From: JADHLJ01 sp038118725
GTDB lineage: Bacteria > Pseudomonadota > Alphaproteobacteria > Thalassobaculales > Thalassobaculaceae
Assembly (NCBI GenBank): GCA_038118725.1
Contig: JAYOIK010000008.1
Location: forward strand, 1 to 64,000
Length of the DNA stretch: 64,000 bases
Direction: 5' to 3'
Below, piece by piece: positions 26,937 to 33,999 of the stretch (positions are counted from its first letter, which is position 1; every line of letters begins with the position of its first letter). The notes below the pieces were generated by a model, which worked only from the letters and a program-made list of their open reading frames with translations, made no database searches and was not told the DNA's origin. A program made the position numbers and the translations under genes.

Positions 26937-27962
26937 CTAGACATAATCCGTCGGCTCGACACCAACCGAGCGCGCGGCCTCGACGATGCCGCTCCAGACC
27001 CCGTCTCCGACGACAATTCCGGATTGCTCGGCGGCGCGCGCCTGGCCGGTTTCCCGCTCGCCCGGCATGATGACCCTGTCAAAACCGGGCGCCGGGGTCG
27101 AACCACGGACCTCGGCCATGAAACCCTCGGCTGCGGAGGTGTAGTCAGCCATCGGGCGGAACGCGTCGGCGCGGATCAGCACCATGAGCCAGTTGTATTC
27201 CACCGCCTCGCCGAGCATCGCGTCGCCCATCAATTCGGCGATGATCCCCATGCCGCTGCCCTTGGCTCCCGCCGCCGGCAGAAGCGCGCCGCCGTCGTAA
27301 AACGCCTCCGGGTCGGTTGACGGCTGACCATCCTTGTCGACAACCACGTCGGGCGGCAGTGTCTGGCCGTTTGCCCGCGCCACCGCGACCTTGCCGGCGG
27401 GCCAAGTGGAAATCGCGAAATCACAGACAACCGGGTCCCCCGGACCGCCCGGCAAGGCCAGGGTGTAGGGATTGGTGCTCATCATCGGGTCCTTGCCGCC
27501 GAAGGGCACGACATTGCCCCACAGCCGACGACCACCGCCGCCGAGACTTATCGCCATGAAGCCGGCTTCCGCAGCCTGTTCACCATAGGCGCCCATGCGC
27601 CCGGTATGGCCGCATTTGACAATGCCGACCGTCGCCATTCCCCGCTGTCGCGCGGCGGCGATTCCGGCATCCGTCGCCCGCTTCATCGCGACGATACCGA
27701 TCCCGCGGGCGCCGTCGACATGCATCATGCCCGGGCGTGGCTCGGTGATCAGCGGGTCCGCCGCCGGATCGATCACGTCTCGCTTGGCCTCGCCGAGATA
27801 AAGCCCGAGTCGGTTTACGCCGTGGCTGGCGACGCCCTTCATCTCCGCGTCGACAAGATGTTCCGAGACGATCTCGGCATTCGCCTCGGAGAAACCACCC
27901 GCCGCGAGAGAAGCCCGGATTAGCGCGGTCAGACCCGCCGGTGACATGGGAGAAGTCGGCAT
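26937..27962 (-). CDS. Malate/L-lactate/ureidoglycolate dehydrogenase family (Ldh_2) oxidoreductase
   Basis: A 341-residue NAD(P)-dependent 2-hydroxyacid dehydrogenase of the Ldh_2 fold (MdH, AllD, DpkA, YiaK types). Typical parts are SHGVNRLGLY (about 43-52), the His-containing KCGHTGRMGAYGEQA (about 113-127), the NPYTLALPGG stretch (about 162-171) and GAKGSGMGIIAELM (about 232-245). The start at 27962 is chosen because the open frame beyond has no similarity; Met six residues in is an alternative. The exact substrate cannot be read from sequence. It is divergent from the hydroxyacid dehydrogenase at 28083, suggesting a shared promoter region and perhaps related substrates. Confidence 0.85.
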   Translation of the reverse strand: MPTSPMSPAGLTALIRASLAAGGFSEANAEIVSEHLVDAEMKGVASHGVNRLGLYLGEAKRDVIDPAADPLITEPRPGMMHVDGARGIGIVAMKRATDAGIAAARQRGMATVGIVKCGHTGRMGAYGEQAAEAGFMAISLGGGGRRLWGNVVPFGGKDPMMSTNPYTLALPGGPGDPVVCDFAISTWPAGKVAVARANGQTLPPDVVVDKDGQPSTDPEAFYDGGALLPAAGAKGSGMGIIAELMGDAMLGEAVEYNWLMVLIRADAFRPMADYTSAAEGFMAEVRGSTPAPGFDRVIMPGERETGQARAAEQSGIVVGDGVWSGIVEAARSVGVEPTDYV

Positions 27963-28082
27963 TTCACGTGATCCTGGAATTCGGTTGCGAGACCGGCACT
28001 GTAAGCGACGGAACCGGGCATTCCAATTCCACGCGAAATCGATAGTATCCGCCTCCTCGCCTGGAAACACGGAACGACCGCC

Positions 28083-29078
28083 ATGAGCTCCGCTTCGACA
28101 CCCTGGATCGCGCTGGCCGCGACCGATCAGTTGCCAATCCTCGAGGAGCCCGTCCGGCGGGCCGCTGGAGATAGTTTCGAGGTTCGCGGCGTGGCCCTGC
28201 CCTATAAGCCGCTATCGCCGGACGAAGAGACGCATTGGGCGGGCATGCTGCAAGGCGCGGGCGCGATCCTGCTACGCTCGGGCTATATCACCGCCTCACT
28301 GCTCGACCGCCTGCCGGATCTGAAGATTGTCGCGGTTCACGGCGCCGGGGTTGATCCGGTGGATGTCGCCGCCTGCACCGAGCGCGGGGTACTGGTCACC
28401 AATACCCCAGGCGCCAACGCCGACGCGGTGACCGAGATCACCTTCGGCCTGATGCTTTCCCTGCTGCGCCGAATTCCCGACGCCGTGCACAAGGCCAAGG
28501 CGGAGAAAGCCTGGGATAGCGCGAGACACACTGGTGGCGAGTTGAAGGGACGGGTATTGGGTCTGATCGGCCTCGGCCAGATCGGCCAGCGCGTGGCCCG
28601 GATCGCCGACGCCTTCGGCATGGGAGTGATCGCGCATGACCCGGCGCTCTCCGAGGACGAGATCACCCGGCGTGGCGCCGAGCCCATGAGCCTGGACGGT
28701 GTCCTCGCCAGCGCCGATATCCTTTCTCTCCACGCCCCGGCAATCCCGGCGACCCGTCACATGATAAACGCCGACGCCATCGCCAGGATGAAGCCCAGCG
28801 CCATGATCGTGAACTGCGCGCGCGGCAGCCTGATCGACGAGGCGGCGCTGTCGCAAGCCCTTATCGACGGTCGTCTCGGCGGCGCGGCGCTTGATGTCCT
28901 GGAGGGCGAGCCTCCGGACCCGAACAGCCCGATCTACGATGCGCCGAACCTCATCGTGACGCCGCACATGGCGGGATCGACCGTGGAGTGCCTACGCACC
29001 ATCGCGGGAACCGCCGGCGCCGACATGGTCCGGGTCCTAAGCAGCGAGCCGGCGCGTCATCCGGTGAACGAGGTCTAG
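28083..29078 (+). CDS. D-2-hydroxyacid dehydrogenase (SerA-like)
   Basis: A 331-residue NAD-dependent dehydrogenase of the D-isomer-specific 2-hydroxyacid family. The dinucleotide motif GLIGLGQIGQRVA is near residues 159-171; the catalytic Arg is in NCARGSLID (about 240-248), Glu in LEGEPPD (about 276-282) and His in VTPHMAGST (about 295-303). No regulatory ACT domain, so it is more likely a catabolic glyoxylate/hydroxypyruvate/2-oxoacid reductase than biosynthetic SerA. It faces the Ldh_2 gene across 120 bp and converges on the aspartate dehydrogenase gene over two hairpins. Confidence 0.88.
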   Translation: MSSASTPWIALAATDQLPILEEPVRRAAGDSFEVRGVALPYKPLSPDEETHWAGMLQGAGAILLRSGYITASLLDRLPDLKIVAVHGAGVDPVDVAACTERGVLVTNTPGANADAVTEITFGLMLSLLRRIPDAVHKAKAEKAWDSARHTGGELKGRVLGLIGLGQIGQRVARIADAFGMGVIAHDPALSEDEITRRGAEPMSLDGVLASADILSLHAPAIPATRHMINADAIARMKPSAMIVNCARGSLIDEAALSQALIDGRLGGAALDVLEGEPPDPNSPIYDAPNLIVTPHMAGSTVECLRTIAGTAGADMVRVLSSEPARHPVNEV

Positions 29079-29105
29079 GCGTTAGCCCTCAAAGTCCCCA
29101 GCGTC

Positions 29106-29125
29106 GCTCCCGCGGAGGCGGGAGC
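29106..29125. terminator. Hairpin between convergent genes (first of two)
   Basis: GCTCCCGC-GGAG-GCGGGAGC is a perfect 8-bp stem with a 4-base loop, 27 bp after the hydroxyacid dehydrogenase stop. There is no T run, so intrinsic termination is plausible but unproven. Confidence 0.5.
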
Positions 29126-29201
29126 TTGTGGCGAGGGCCGCGAAACCGCCACGGTCGTTCCTGGTTACCGCCGTTTATCGACTCGAACCATTGAGCCAAG
29201 A

Positions 29202-29221
29202 GCCCTGATCTACATCAGGGC
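29202..29221. terminator. Hairpin between convergent genes (second of two)
   Basis: GCCCTGAT-CTAC-ATCAGGGC is a perfect 8-bp stem with a 4-base loop, 28 bp beyond the 3' end of the aspartate dehydrogenase gene. It lacks a T run. A short tRNA-like T-loop motif next to it does not make a tRNA. Confidence 0.5.
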
Positions 29222-29249
29222 GACGGTGACGGTGGAACGCGGCGGCGGT

Positions 29250-30050
29250 TTAAGCTCCAATCAGGACCGGGCTGACCATCTGGCGGACGGTCTTCATGAC
29301 CGCCATGGCCACCAGCTTCGAGGTCTTTCGGTTGGTCTCGGAAATCACCATGTCCTCGACGAAACTGAACTTGCCGAACGCACCCTCGCCGTGAACCTCG
29401 CAGATATGGGTATCGATCTCGGTGTCGGCGATGATCGTAAGACGGGTATCGTCCAACCCCATCCCAGCGAGAGATACCGCCGCGGAGATGTTCACGTTCT
29501 GGGGATACAGCGCCGCCCCTTCTCGTGGCGAGCCCTCGAAGATCACGGTGGGCTCTGTCATGCCGGCAAGGTCGAAGACGGTCTCGGCATGGGTTCCGAA
29601 CCAGGCGGAGGGGTCCTTGCGAACGATCATATGAACCGAGGTCAAACCGCCGACCGCCGCCGCCGAGAGCGTGTCCAGCGCACCGATCCCCGCCGAGGGA
29701 ATGATTAGACGAGAGCCGGCCCGCTCGGCCGCCGAGACACAACGCTGATAGACCGCGTCATCGGTGAAGGCGCCGACCGAGGTGACGATCATATCGGTCT
29801 TCGAGGCCAGCACCTTTTCCGCGTGATCGATCACCGCCGCGTGACCGGCTCCCTCCAAAACAACATCAAAGTCATGCTTAAAGAAAGCACCGAAATCATT
29901 TGTTAATAAGGGATAATCTTCCGGTTTATTGTCTCGCTTATTGCGAACCAAGACGGCGGGGATGGTAATCCGGTCGGCGAATTCGCTCCGTACCATCCGG
30001 ATGACGTCATCGCCGATCGCGCCGGCCCCCATCAATCCTAGTCGCAACAT
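29250..30050 (-). CDS. nadX: Aspartate dehydrogenase
   Basis: A 266-residue NAD(P)-dependent dehydrogenase matching the NadX/AspDH family, which oxidises L-aspartate to iminoaspartate. The Rossmann motif LMGAGAIGDDV is near residues 5-15; the substrate domain carries IIPSAGIGALDTL (about 111-123), the FEGSPREGA segment (about 161-169), and NVNISAAVSLAGMG (about 175-188). No nadA or nadB is next to it, so a role in NAD synthesis is not supported by context; it pairs with the upstream hydroxyacyl-CoA dehydrogenase (28-bp spacer). The chosen start has a GAGG site and places the Rossmann motif at the N-terminus. Confidence 0.85.
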   Translation of the reverse strand: MLRLGLMGAGAIGDDVIRMVRSEFADRITIPAVLVRNKRDNKPEDYPLLTNDFGAFFKHDFDVVLEGAGHAAVIDHAEKVLASKTDMIVTSVGAFTDDAVYQRCVSAAERAGSRLIIPSAGIGALDTLSAAAVGGLTSVHMIVRKDPSAWFGTHAETVFDLAGMTEPTVIFEGSPREGAALYPQNVNISAAVSLAGMGLDDTRLTIIADTEIDTHICEVHGEGAFGKFSFVEDMVISETNRKTSKLVAMAVMKTVRQMVSPVLIGA

Positions 30051-30078
30051 GATCGCCTCTGCTCGTTTATCTCGCGGG

Positions 30079-31023
30079 TCATTCGCCAATCTCCTCCGCG
30101 GCTTGCATCTTATGGCGCATCAGGGCCATTAATCGGCGGTCCCGCCAGGCGGTACGTTCCGGCAGTTTGTCCTGAGACATCACGTCGCGACGCTCCCGCT
30201 CCAATCTCTGGTATCGCTCGGACGTCCAGGGACGCGTCTCGGATTGCTCGATCGAGATCTCTTCGAAGGAGGGTCCGAAGCGTTCGAGATAGTCCCGAAT
30301 GCCACCCGGCGCGTTCAAATCAATGGTCTCCATGGGCCCCATGAAGGACCAGCGCAGTCCCAGCCCGTGTTTCAGCGTCTTGTCAAGATCCGCCCCGGAC
30401 ACCACGCCGTCCTCGATAAGTTTGAAGGCCTCGGTCAGCAGCGCGACCTGAAGCCGGTTCAGCACAAACCCCTTTACCGCCTTGTTGATGGTAATAACCG
30501 CCATCCCGACGCCCTCGAGAAAAACGCGGGAACGCGCAATGGTTTCCGCGCTAGTTGCGTCGGCTCCGGAAAGTTCAACGATCGGCAGGAGATACGGCGG
30601 GTTCGCCGGATGCGCCACCAACATGCGACGCGCGCCGGCCATGCCGTCGGTGATCTCGTGACAGGGGATGGCCGATGTCGAGCTCGCGATGATCGTATCC
30701 GCCGGCGCCAGCGCGTCCATGCGCGAGAAAAGCTCACGCTTAACGGCCACTTGCTCCAAGGCGTTTTCCTGGACCCATCGGGCGCCGTCCAGCGCCTCTT
30801 CCAAGGAATCGGCGCGACTGATCCGTCCGCGAACCTCGCGCGCCGATCCGATCAGGCCGTTGGCTTCGAGATCGGCGAGGCTGGCATCCAGCAATCGTTC
30901 CGAGGCATCCAGGGCATCCGGGAAGGCATCAAATAGAGCGACTTGGTGCCCGGCGCGCCCGAAGACCATGGCCCAGGATCGGCCGATAAGACCGGCCCCG
31001 ATTACCGCGATTTTTTCCGACAT
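30079..31023 (-). CDS. 3-hydroxyacyl-CoA dehydrogenase family (lambda-crystallin/carnitine-dehydrogenase-like)
   Basis: A 314-residue NAD-dependent dehydrogenase of the short HCDH type without a hydratase domain, resembling lambda-crystallin/L-gulonate or carnitine dehydrogenases. The Rossmann motif AVIGAGLIGRSWA is at residues 6-18; the catalytic His-Glu pair sits in AHPANPPYLLPIVEL (about 136-150); NKAVKGFVLNRLQVALL (in part) marks the helical domain. A Trp/Arg-rich C-terminus fits the crystallin-like branch. It heads a two-gene unit with the aspartate dehydrogenase, and lies 52 bp downstream of cbtA. Confidence 0.87.
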   Translation of the reverse strand: MSEKIAVIGAGLIGRSWAMVFGRAGHQVALFDAFPDALDASERLLDASLADLEANGLIGSAREVRGRISRADSLEEALDGARWVQENALEQVAVKRELFSRMDALAPADTIIASSTSAIPCHEITDGMAGARRMLVAHPANPPYLLPIVELSGADATSAETIARSRVFLEGVGMAVITINKAVKGFVLNRLQVALLTEAFKLIEDGVVSGADLDKTLKHGLGLRWSFMGPMETIDLNAPGGIRDYLERFGPSFEEISIEQSETRPWTSERYQRLERERRDVMSQDKLPERTAWRDRRLMALMRHKMQAAEEIGE

Positions 31024-31075
31024 TTGAAATCTCCTCGCCGCCATTGTCGAGGGCGAGGTCGAGCCTGTCCAGCGG

Positions 31076-31840
31076 TTAAGCGGATGCTTGCGCCCGCCCG
31101 AGGAAGTACCCCGCGAAACCACCCAGTAATGCCCAGAACACCGCCGCCGTCGCGATCGACGTCGCCGCGAATTGCGCCGCCAGTTCCGCCGGAGCGCCAC
31201 CGGTCCCAAGCTCATGCGGGTGCGGAGCACCGACGACATGCGGCGCCGCAAGCAGCACAACGCCCGCGACTTTCCAGGCCGTGCCCGGAGTAAAAACCAA
31301 CATCCAGAGCCCAGCCAACGCCGTGATGGCGGCGGAAATCCACCAAATTTGCCGAGCTACGAGATCCGCGGCCGCCGCGCCGGGAACCTCCGGCGCCAAT
31401 CCCATGGTCGGCGCCAGGGTGAAGGCGACAAACCCGCCCGCGCCCCACATCACGCCGCGTCGAAAATCGACGGTTTCCCCACGGACCATCATTCCCGCGA
31501 CGAGAACCAGCGCGAAGCCGATCCCCGTGAGCACGGTGGTCATTACCGTGAAAGCGATGCGCTCCGCCCCATCTCGTGGCGCCCAAGCCGGGTTTCCATC
31601 ATGAGTTTCACCGCCATGCGCGAACAGGTGTCGAGGATCGGACGGGAACGCCGGATTTCCGAGCGGAAAGCCGACCGGAATCGCGCGATCAACGGTAACG
31701 GTTTCAGCCCGCGCGGCCTCGTTCTCGAAGCTTTCGGCGTGCAGAATGATCGGCACGGTCGTGAATTGATGGATCGCCGAGATGATGAGGCCGGCAAGAA
31801 CGCCGGCCGCGATCGCCGACACGAAAAGACGCCGAATCAC
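31076..31840 (-). CDS. cbtA: CbtA-family cobalt transporter subunit
   Basis: A 254-residue membrane protein with about five to seven hydrophobic segments, starting MIRRLFVSAIAAGVLAGLIIS. A His-bearing loop (HGGETHDG near residue 75) and a later AAPHVVGAPHPHELG (about 195-209) are typical of CbtA. It is predicted to import cobalt with the small CbtB. The cbtB gene lies just upstream in the same direction, 39 bp away. CbtAB operons usually depend on a B12 riboswitch, but I could not find one here, so regulation may differ. Confidence 0.88.
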   Translation of the reverse strand: MIRRLFVSAIAAGVLAGLIISAIHQFTTVPIILHAESFENEAARAETVTVDRAIPVGFPLGNPAFPSDPRHLFAHGGETHDGNPAWAPRDGAERIAFTVMTTVLTGIGFALVLVAGMMVRGETVDFRRGVMWGAGGFVAFTLAPTMGLAPEVPGAAAADLVARQIWWISAAITALAGLWMLVFTPGTAWKVAGVVLLAAPHVVGAPHPHELGTGGAPAELAAQFAATSIATAAVFWALLGGFAGYFLGRAQASA

Positions 31841-31879
31841 TAGCCTATCTCCAGCCCAATCCCGCTAGATTCGCGGGCC

Positions 31880-32056
31880 TTAGTGACAGGGAAAAGCCGT
31901 CGTGTGGCGGGTATCGTGGGCGGCGTTGTGGATCGCCTCGGGGTGGGCGAAACCGACACCGATGATCAAGAAGGTCCCAACCAGCAGGCCGAGAACGGCG
32001 GCGACCATGGTTTCCGAACGCGCGGCCTGGACCTGTTGAATGTTCTGGTTTTGCAC
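31880..32056 (-). CDS. cbtB: CbtB-family small cobalt transporter subunit
   Basis: A 58-residue protein read from a GTG at 32056 (a GAGAG site lies upstream). It has one hydrophobic helix (VAAVLGLLVGTFLIIGVGF, about 18-36) followed by a His-rich tail ending HNAAHDTRHTTAFPCH, which is the family signature for metal binding. It pairs with cbtA, whose start is 39 bp further on. Confidence 0.9.
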   Translation of the reverse strand: MQNQNIQQVQAARSETMVAAVLGLLVGTFLIIGVGFAHPEAIHNAAHDTRHTTAFPCH

Positions 32057-32170
32057 TGAAGCTCTCCCGTGCGTTCGAATTCCGTCTCGACTCCGATTTC
32101 GATCCCGGAGCCATGCATCTTATCGTCACGGGAAAGGTAACGGCGCGGGGGATATCTGGAAAGCGCATTT

Positions 32171-32218
32171 TTGACGATTTTCCGTCAAGGCGCGACATCC
32201 GGGCGCAATCGTCGTCAA
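32171..32218. promoter_or_regulatory. Palindromic CGTCAA array between cbtBA and the methyltransferase gene
   Basis: An exact TTGACG-6 nt-CGTCAA palindrome lies at 32171-32188, with a third CGTCAA half-site at 32213-32218, 30 bp (about three helical turns) after the palindrome's second half-site. It sits in the spacer of divergent genes and could be an operator for the cobalt operon. This is inferred from symmetry only. Confidence 0.4.
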
Positions 32219-32324
32219 AACCCCTCTTTCGCTCCGGTTGTGGACCGGCGACGGACATGCTTCCCCACCGACTCGCTTGCATCCCGCTGGACTTGATGTT
32301 GGACTGGGAGCCAAGAGGTGCGCC

Positions 32325-33008
32325 ATGAGTTTCGCCGACGACGACCAGGGCCAAGACTTCAACGCGATGTCGGAAAGACGACAGCGCCTTGTACCGCACC
32401 TGAACGACCTCCAGGAAACCATCCTACGGCTTTTGCCATCGCCTGTTGATGATCAGTCCTACCGCGTTCTGGACATAGGCACCGGAACAGGCCTGTTGGT
32501 GGAACAGATCCTCGAAAACATCCCGAATGCCAAAGTGCACGTGGTTCACGACGAGCGGATCAACCTCGAGGCCGCGCGCGACAGGCTCGCCAAACACGGC
32601 GACCAGATCACCTATGAGTTAGGCGACTACGTGCGCGTGAATCTGGATGGCCCCTATGATGTCGTCGTCCAGGAACTGGAAGCTAATTTTCTGGAGAACA
32701 AGTCCAAGCGCACACTCCTGTCGGCAACCTACGCGGCACTCCGTCGCCAGGGCCGCCTGATCAGCATTACCCAGGTGCGCGGCGCCACCGACGATCTCGA
32801 GGACATCTATGTCGAGCAGTGGCGAGAAATGGCACGGCAGAAAGGCGCCAGCGACATCGATCTTCAACACAGTCTCTTCGCCTCGGCGCGCGCGCGAACC
32901 GCGACCCTCGCGCAGCATCTCGACTGGATGGCCGCGGACGGGTTCGAGAATGTTGATTGCTATGTAAAATACTGGCGCCTCGCCGTGATCGCCGGCGACA
33001 AACTATAG
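32325..33008 (+). CDS. Class I SAM-dependent methyltransferase
   Basis: A 227-residue protein with a canonical SAM-binding motif VLDIGTGTGLLVEQIL (about 38-53), then the strand-2 acidic HVVHDERI (about 62-69) and the strand-4 YDVVVQELEAN (about 101-111). It resembles small-molecule methyltransferases; the acceptor is unknown. The ATG at 32325 has an AAGAGGTG ribosome site 4 bases upstream. It is divergent from cbtBA. It is the first gene upstream of the methionine locus, whose promoter starts 57 bp after its stop, but the orientation alone does not show co-regulation. Confidence 0.8.
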   Translation: MSFADDDQGQDFNAMSERRQRLVPHLNDLQETILRLLPSPVDDQSYRVLDIGTGTGLLVEQILENIPNAKVHVVHDERINLEAARDRLAKHGDQITYELGDYVRVNLDGPYDVVVQELEANFLENKSKRTLLSATYAALRRQGRLISITQVRGATDDLEDIYVEQWREMARQKGASDIDLQHSLFASARARTATLAQHLDWMAADGFENVDCYVKYWRLAVIAGDKL

Positions 33009-33064
33009 TAGGCCAGTTGGAAACTCGGCGAACGCGCCCTCCAGAAAAATTTTGAGGTCCATGC

Positions 33065-33093
33065 TTGACAACCACCTCCATGTGGTTTCATTT
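33065..33093 (+). promoter_or_regulatory. Likely sigma-70 promoter of the metZ leader, with palindrome in the spacer
   Basis: A perfect -35 hexamer TTGACA is at 33065-33070, with a loose -10 candidate TCATTT 17 bp downstream at 33088-33093. A perfect 6-6-6 palindrome, AACCAC/GTGGTT at 33070-33087, fills the spacer. The promoter sits directly before the first SAM-II-like element. Confidence 0.5.
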
Positions 33094-33098
33094 ATCGA

Positions 33099-33153
33099 CA
33101 GCGCCGATTTGATCATCAGCTTGCGGGCGCTTTAAAAATGCGGCTAAAGAGGG
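33099..33153 (+). promoter_or_regulatory. SAM-II riboswitch, element 1
   Basis: Conserved SAM-II pieces are GATTTG (33106-33111), GCTTGC (33119-33124) and GCTAAAG (33143-33149), with stem P1 GCGCC/GGCGC (33101-33105 with 33126-33130) and an A/T-rich stretch TTTAAAAATG. Order and spacing match the alphaproteobacterial metA-type SAM-II. An intrinsic terminator follows immediately, which suggests transcription control by S-adenosylmethionine. Confidence 0.85.
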
Positions 33154-33156
33154 ACG

Positions 33157-33188
33157 CGCTGTCCGGCTTTGCCGCGACGGCGTTTTTT
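33157..33188 (+). terminator. Intrinsic terminator controlled by SAM-II element 1
   Basis: Stem CGCTGTCCGGC against GCCG-C-GACGGCG, with a TTT loop and one bulged C, is followed by six Ts (33183-33188). It starts eight bases after the conserved GCTAAAG of element 1, so riboswitch folding could govern it. Confidence 0.85.
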
Positions 33189-33236
33189 GTCCCCGATGGG
33201 CAGCCAAAAGCCGAATCAGGGATTGGTCCACCCCGA

Positions 33237-33293
33237 CGGACCCGCGGCGATTTGAAGGGCAGCTTGCGTCCGCGTCACCAACCGCTAAAGCGC
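33237..33293 (+). promoter_or_regulatory. SAM-II-like riboswitch, element 2
   Basis: A second set of conserved pieces occurs: GATTTG (33249-33254), GCTTGC (33262-33267) and GCTAAAG (33284-33290), with P1 CGCGG/CCGCG (33243-33247 with 33270-33274). GATTTG-to-GCTTGC spacing is 13 bases in both elements. It could be a second SAM-II or a related SAM-V-like fold. The downstream hairpin and ribosome site suggest it acts later than element 1. Confidence 0.75.
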
Positions 33294-33312
33294 CACGGGA
33301 AGTCTCCCGTGG
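33293..33312 (+). promoter_or_regulatory. Hairpin between SAM-II element 2 and the small ORF
   Basis: CCACGGGA-AGTC-TCCCGTGG is a perfect 8-bp stem just after GCTAAAG of element 2. There is no T run, so it may be an expression-platform helix or an mRNA stabiliser rather than a terminator. Confidence 0.6.
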
Positions 33313-33344
33313 GCCCGTAACGAACGGCTTGGGAGACTGACGTC

Positions 33345-33530
33345 ATGATTCCGTTCAAGTATCGATCCACCCCCGCCCTCGCGCCCGCGGCCGGCTGGGC
33401 CAGCGCCGCCCCCTGGGCCGCGTTTCATCACGACAAACCCGCGGCCGCTCCGATTCCCATCGAAGCCAAACAACACGGCACGCCCGCGGGCGATCAGGAT
33501 GGCTGTTGCGCCGGGTCCTGGGGCTATTGA
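33345..33530 (+). CDS. Small Cys-Cys protein in the metZ operon, function unknown
   Basis: A 61-residue protein rich in Ala and Pro, with two His (28-29), two early Trp (18 and 24) and a C-terminal tail DGCCAGSWGY with adjacent Cys54-Cys55. I do not recognise a family. The codon third positions are strongly G/C and a GGGAG site precedes the ATG by 10 bases, so it looks translated. It is the first gene after two SAM-II-like elements and 11 bp before a rhodanese gene that precedes metZ, pointing to sulfur handling: a sulfur carrier, a partner of the rhodanese, or a leader peptide. The tail Cys pair could hold a persulfide or metal, which is inference. Confidence 0.7.
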   Translation: MIPFKYRSTPALAPAAGWASAAPWAAFHHDKPAAAPIPIEAKQHGTPAGDQDGCCAGSWGY

Positions 33531-33541
33531 GGAGGCGTGTC

Positions 33542-33982
33542 ATGACAACCGCCAGTCATACCGAACAATCCTATGCCGGCGACGTCAACAGCCGTCAGGC
33601 GATCGAAATCCTGCGCGATAGCCCCAACGCGGTGCTCGTCGACGTGCGCTCCGCCCCGGAATGGGAGTTCGTCGGCCGCCCGGATCTATCGGATCTCGGC
33701 CGAGAACCCGTGCTGATCTCCTGGCAGACATTTCCGGGAATGGAGCGAAACTCCGACTTCATTCCGGCGGTTCGGGCCGCCGGCGTTCGCGAGGATCAAG
33801 TCGTATTGCTGCTGTGCCGCTCCGGGCAACGCTCCAAGCACGCGGCGATCGCGCTTACCGAGGACGGCTACCAGCATTGTTTCAATATTTCCGACGGCTT
33901 CGAGGGCCCCAAGGACGAGGCCGGGCACCGGAATACGGTGTCCGGTTGGCGCGCCAGCGGCCTGCCCTGGGCTCAAGGCTAA
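33542..33982 (+). CDS. Rhodanese-domain sulfurtransferase
   Basis: A 146-residue single-domain rhodanese. The active-site loop LLCRSGQRS carries catalytic Cys92, and LVDVRSAPEWEFVGRPD (about 32-48) is the usual N-terminal signature. The CRSGxRS loop is the sulfur-acceptor type. It starts 11 bp after the small Cys-Cys ORF with a GGAGG site and precedes metZ by 17 bp. Context suggests it provides or detoxifies sulfane sulfur for direct sulfhydrylation of a homoserine ester. In some alphaproteobacteria a rhodanese is found with metZ, so the pairing itself is known. Confidence 0.88.
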   Translation: MTTASHTEQSYAGDVNSRQAIEILRDSPNAVLVDVRSAPEWEFVGRPDLSDLGREPVLISWQTFPGMERNSDFIPAVRAAGVREDQVVLLLCRSGQRSKHAAIALTEDGYQHCFNISDGFEGPKDEAGHRNTVSGWRASGLPWAQG

Positions 33983-33999
33983 GAGAAGGAAACGCTTAC

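Noticed and set aside
29185..29225. tRNA-like T-loop motif (GTTCGAG on the minus strand)
   Set aside because: The arms that would flank it do not pair as T-stem, and there is no acceptor stem or anticodon arm. The nearby 8-bp hairpin is better read as a terminator-type structure.
32057..32330. Cobalamin riboswitch upstream of cbtBA
   Set aside because: CbtAB operons often have one, but no B12 box (the GCCAGGAGACC-like element) or conserved core was found on the minus strand. Only the CGTCAA palindromes are visible.
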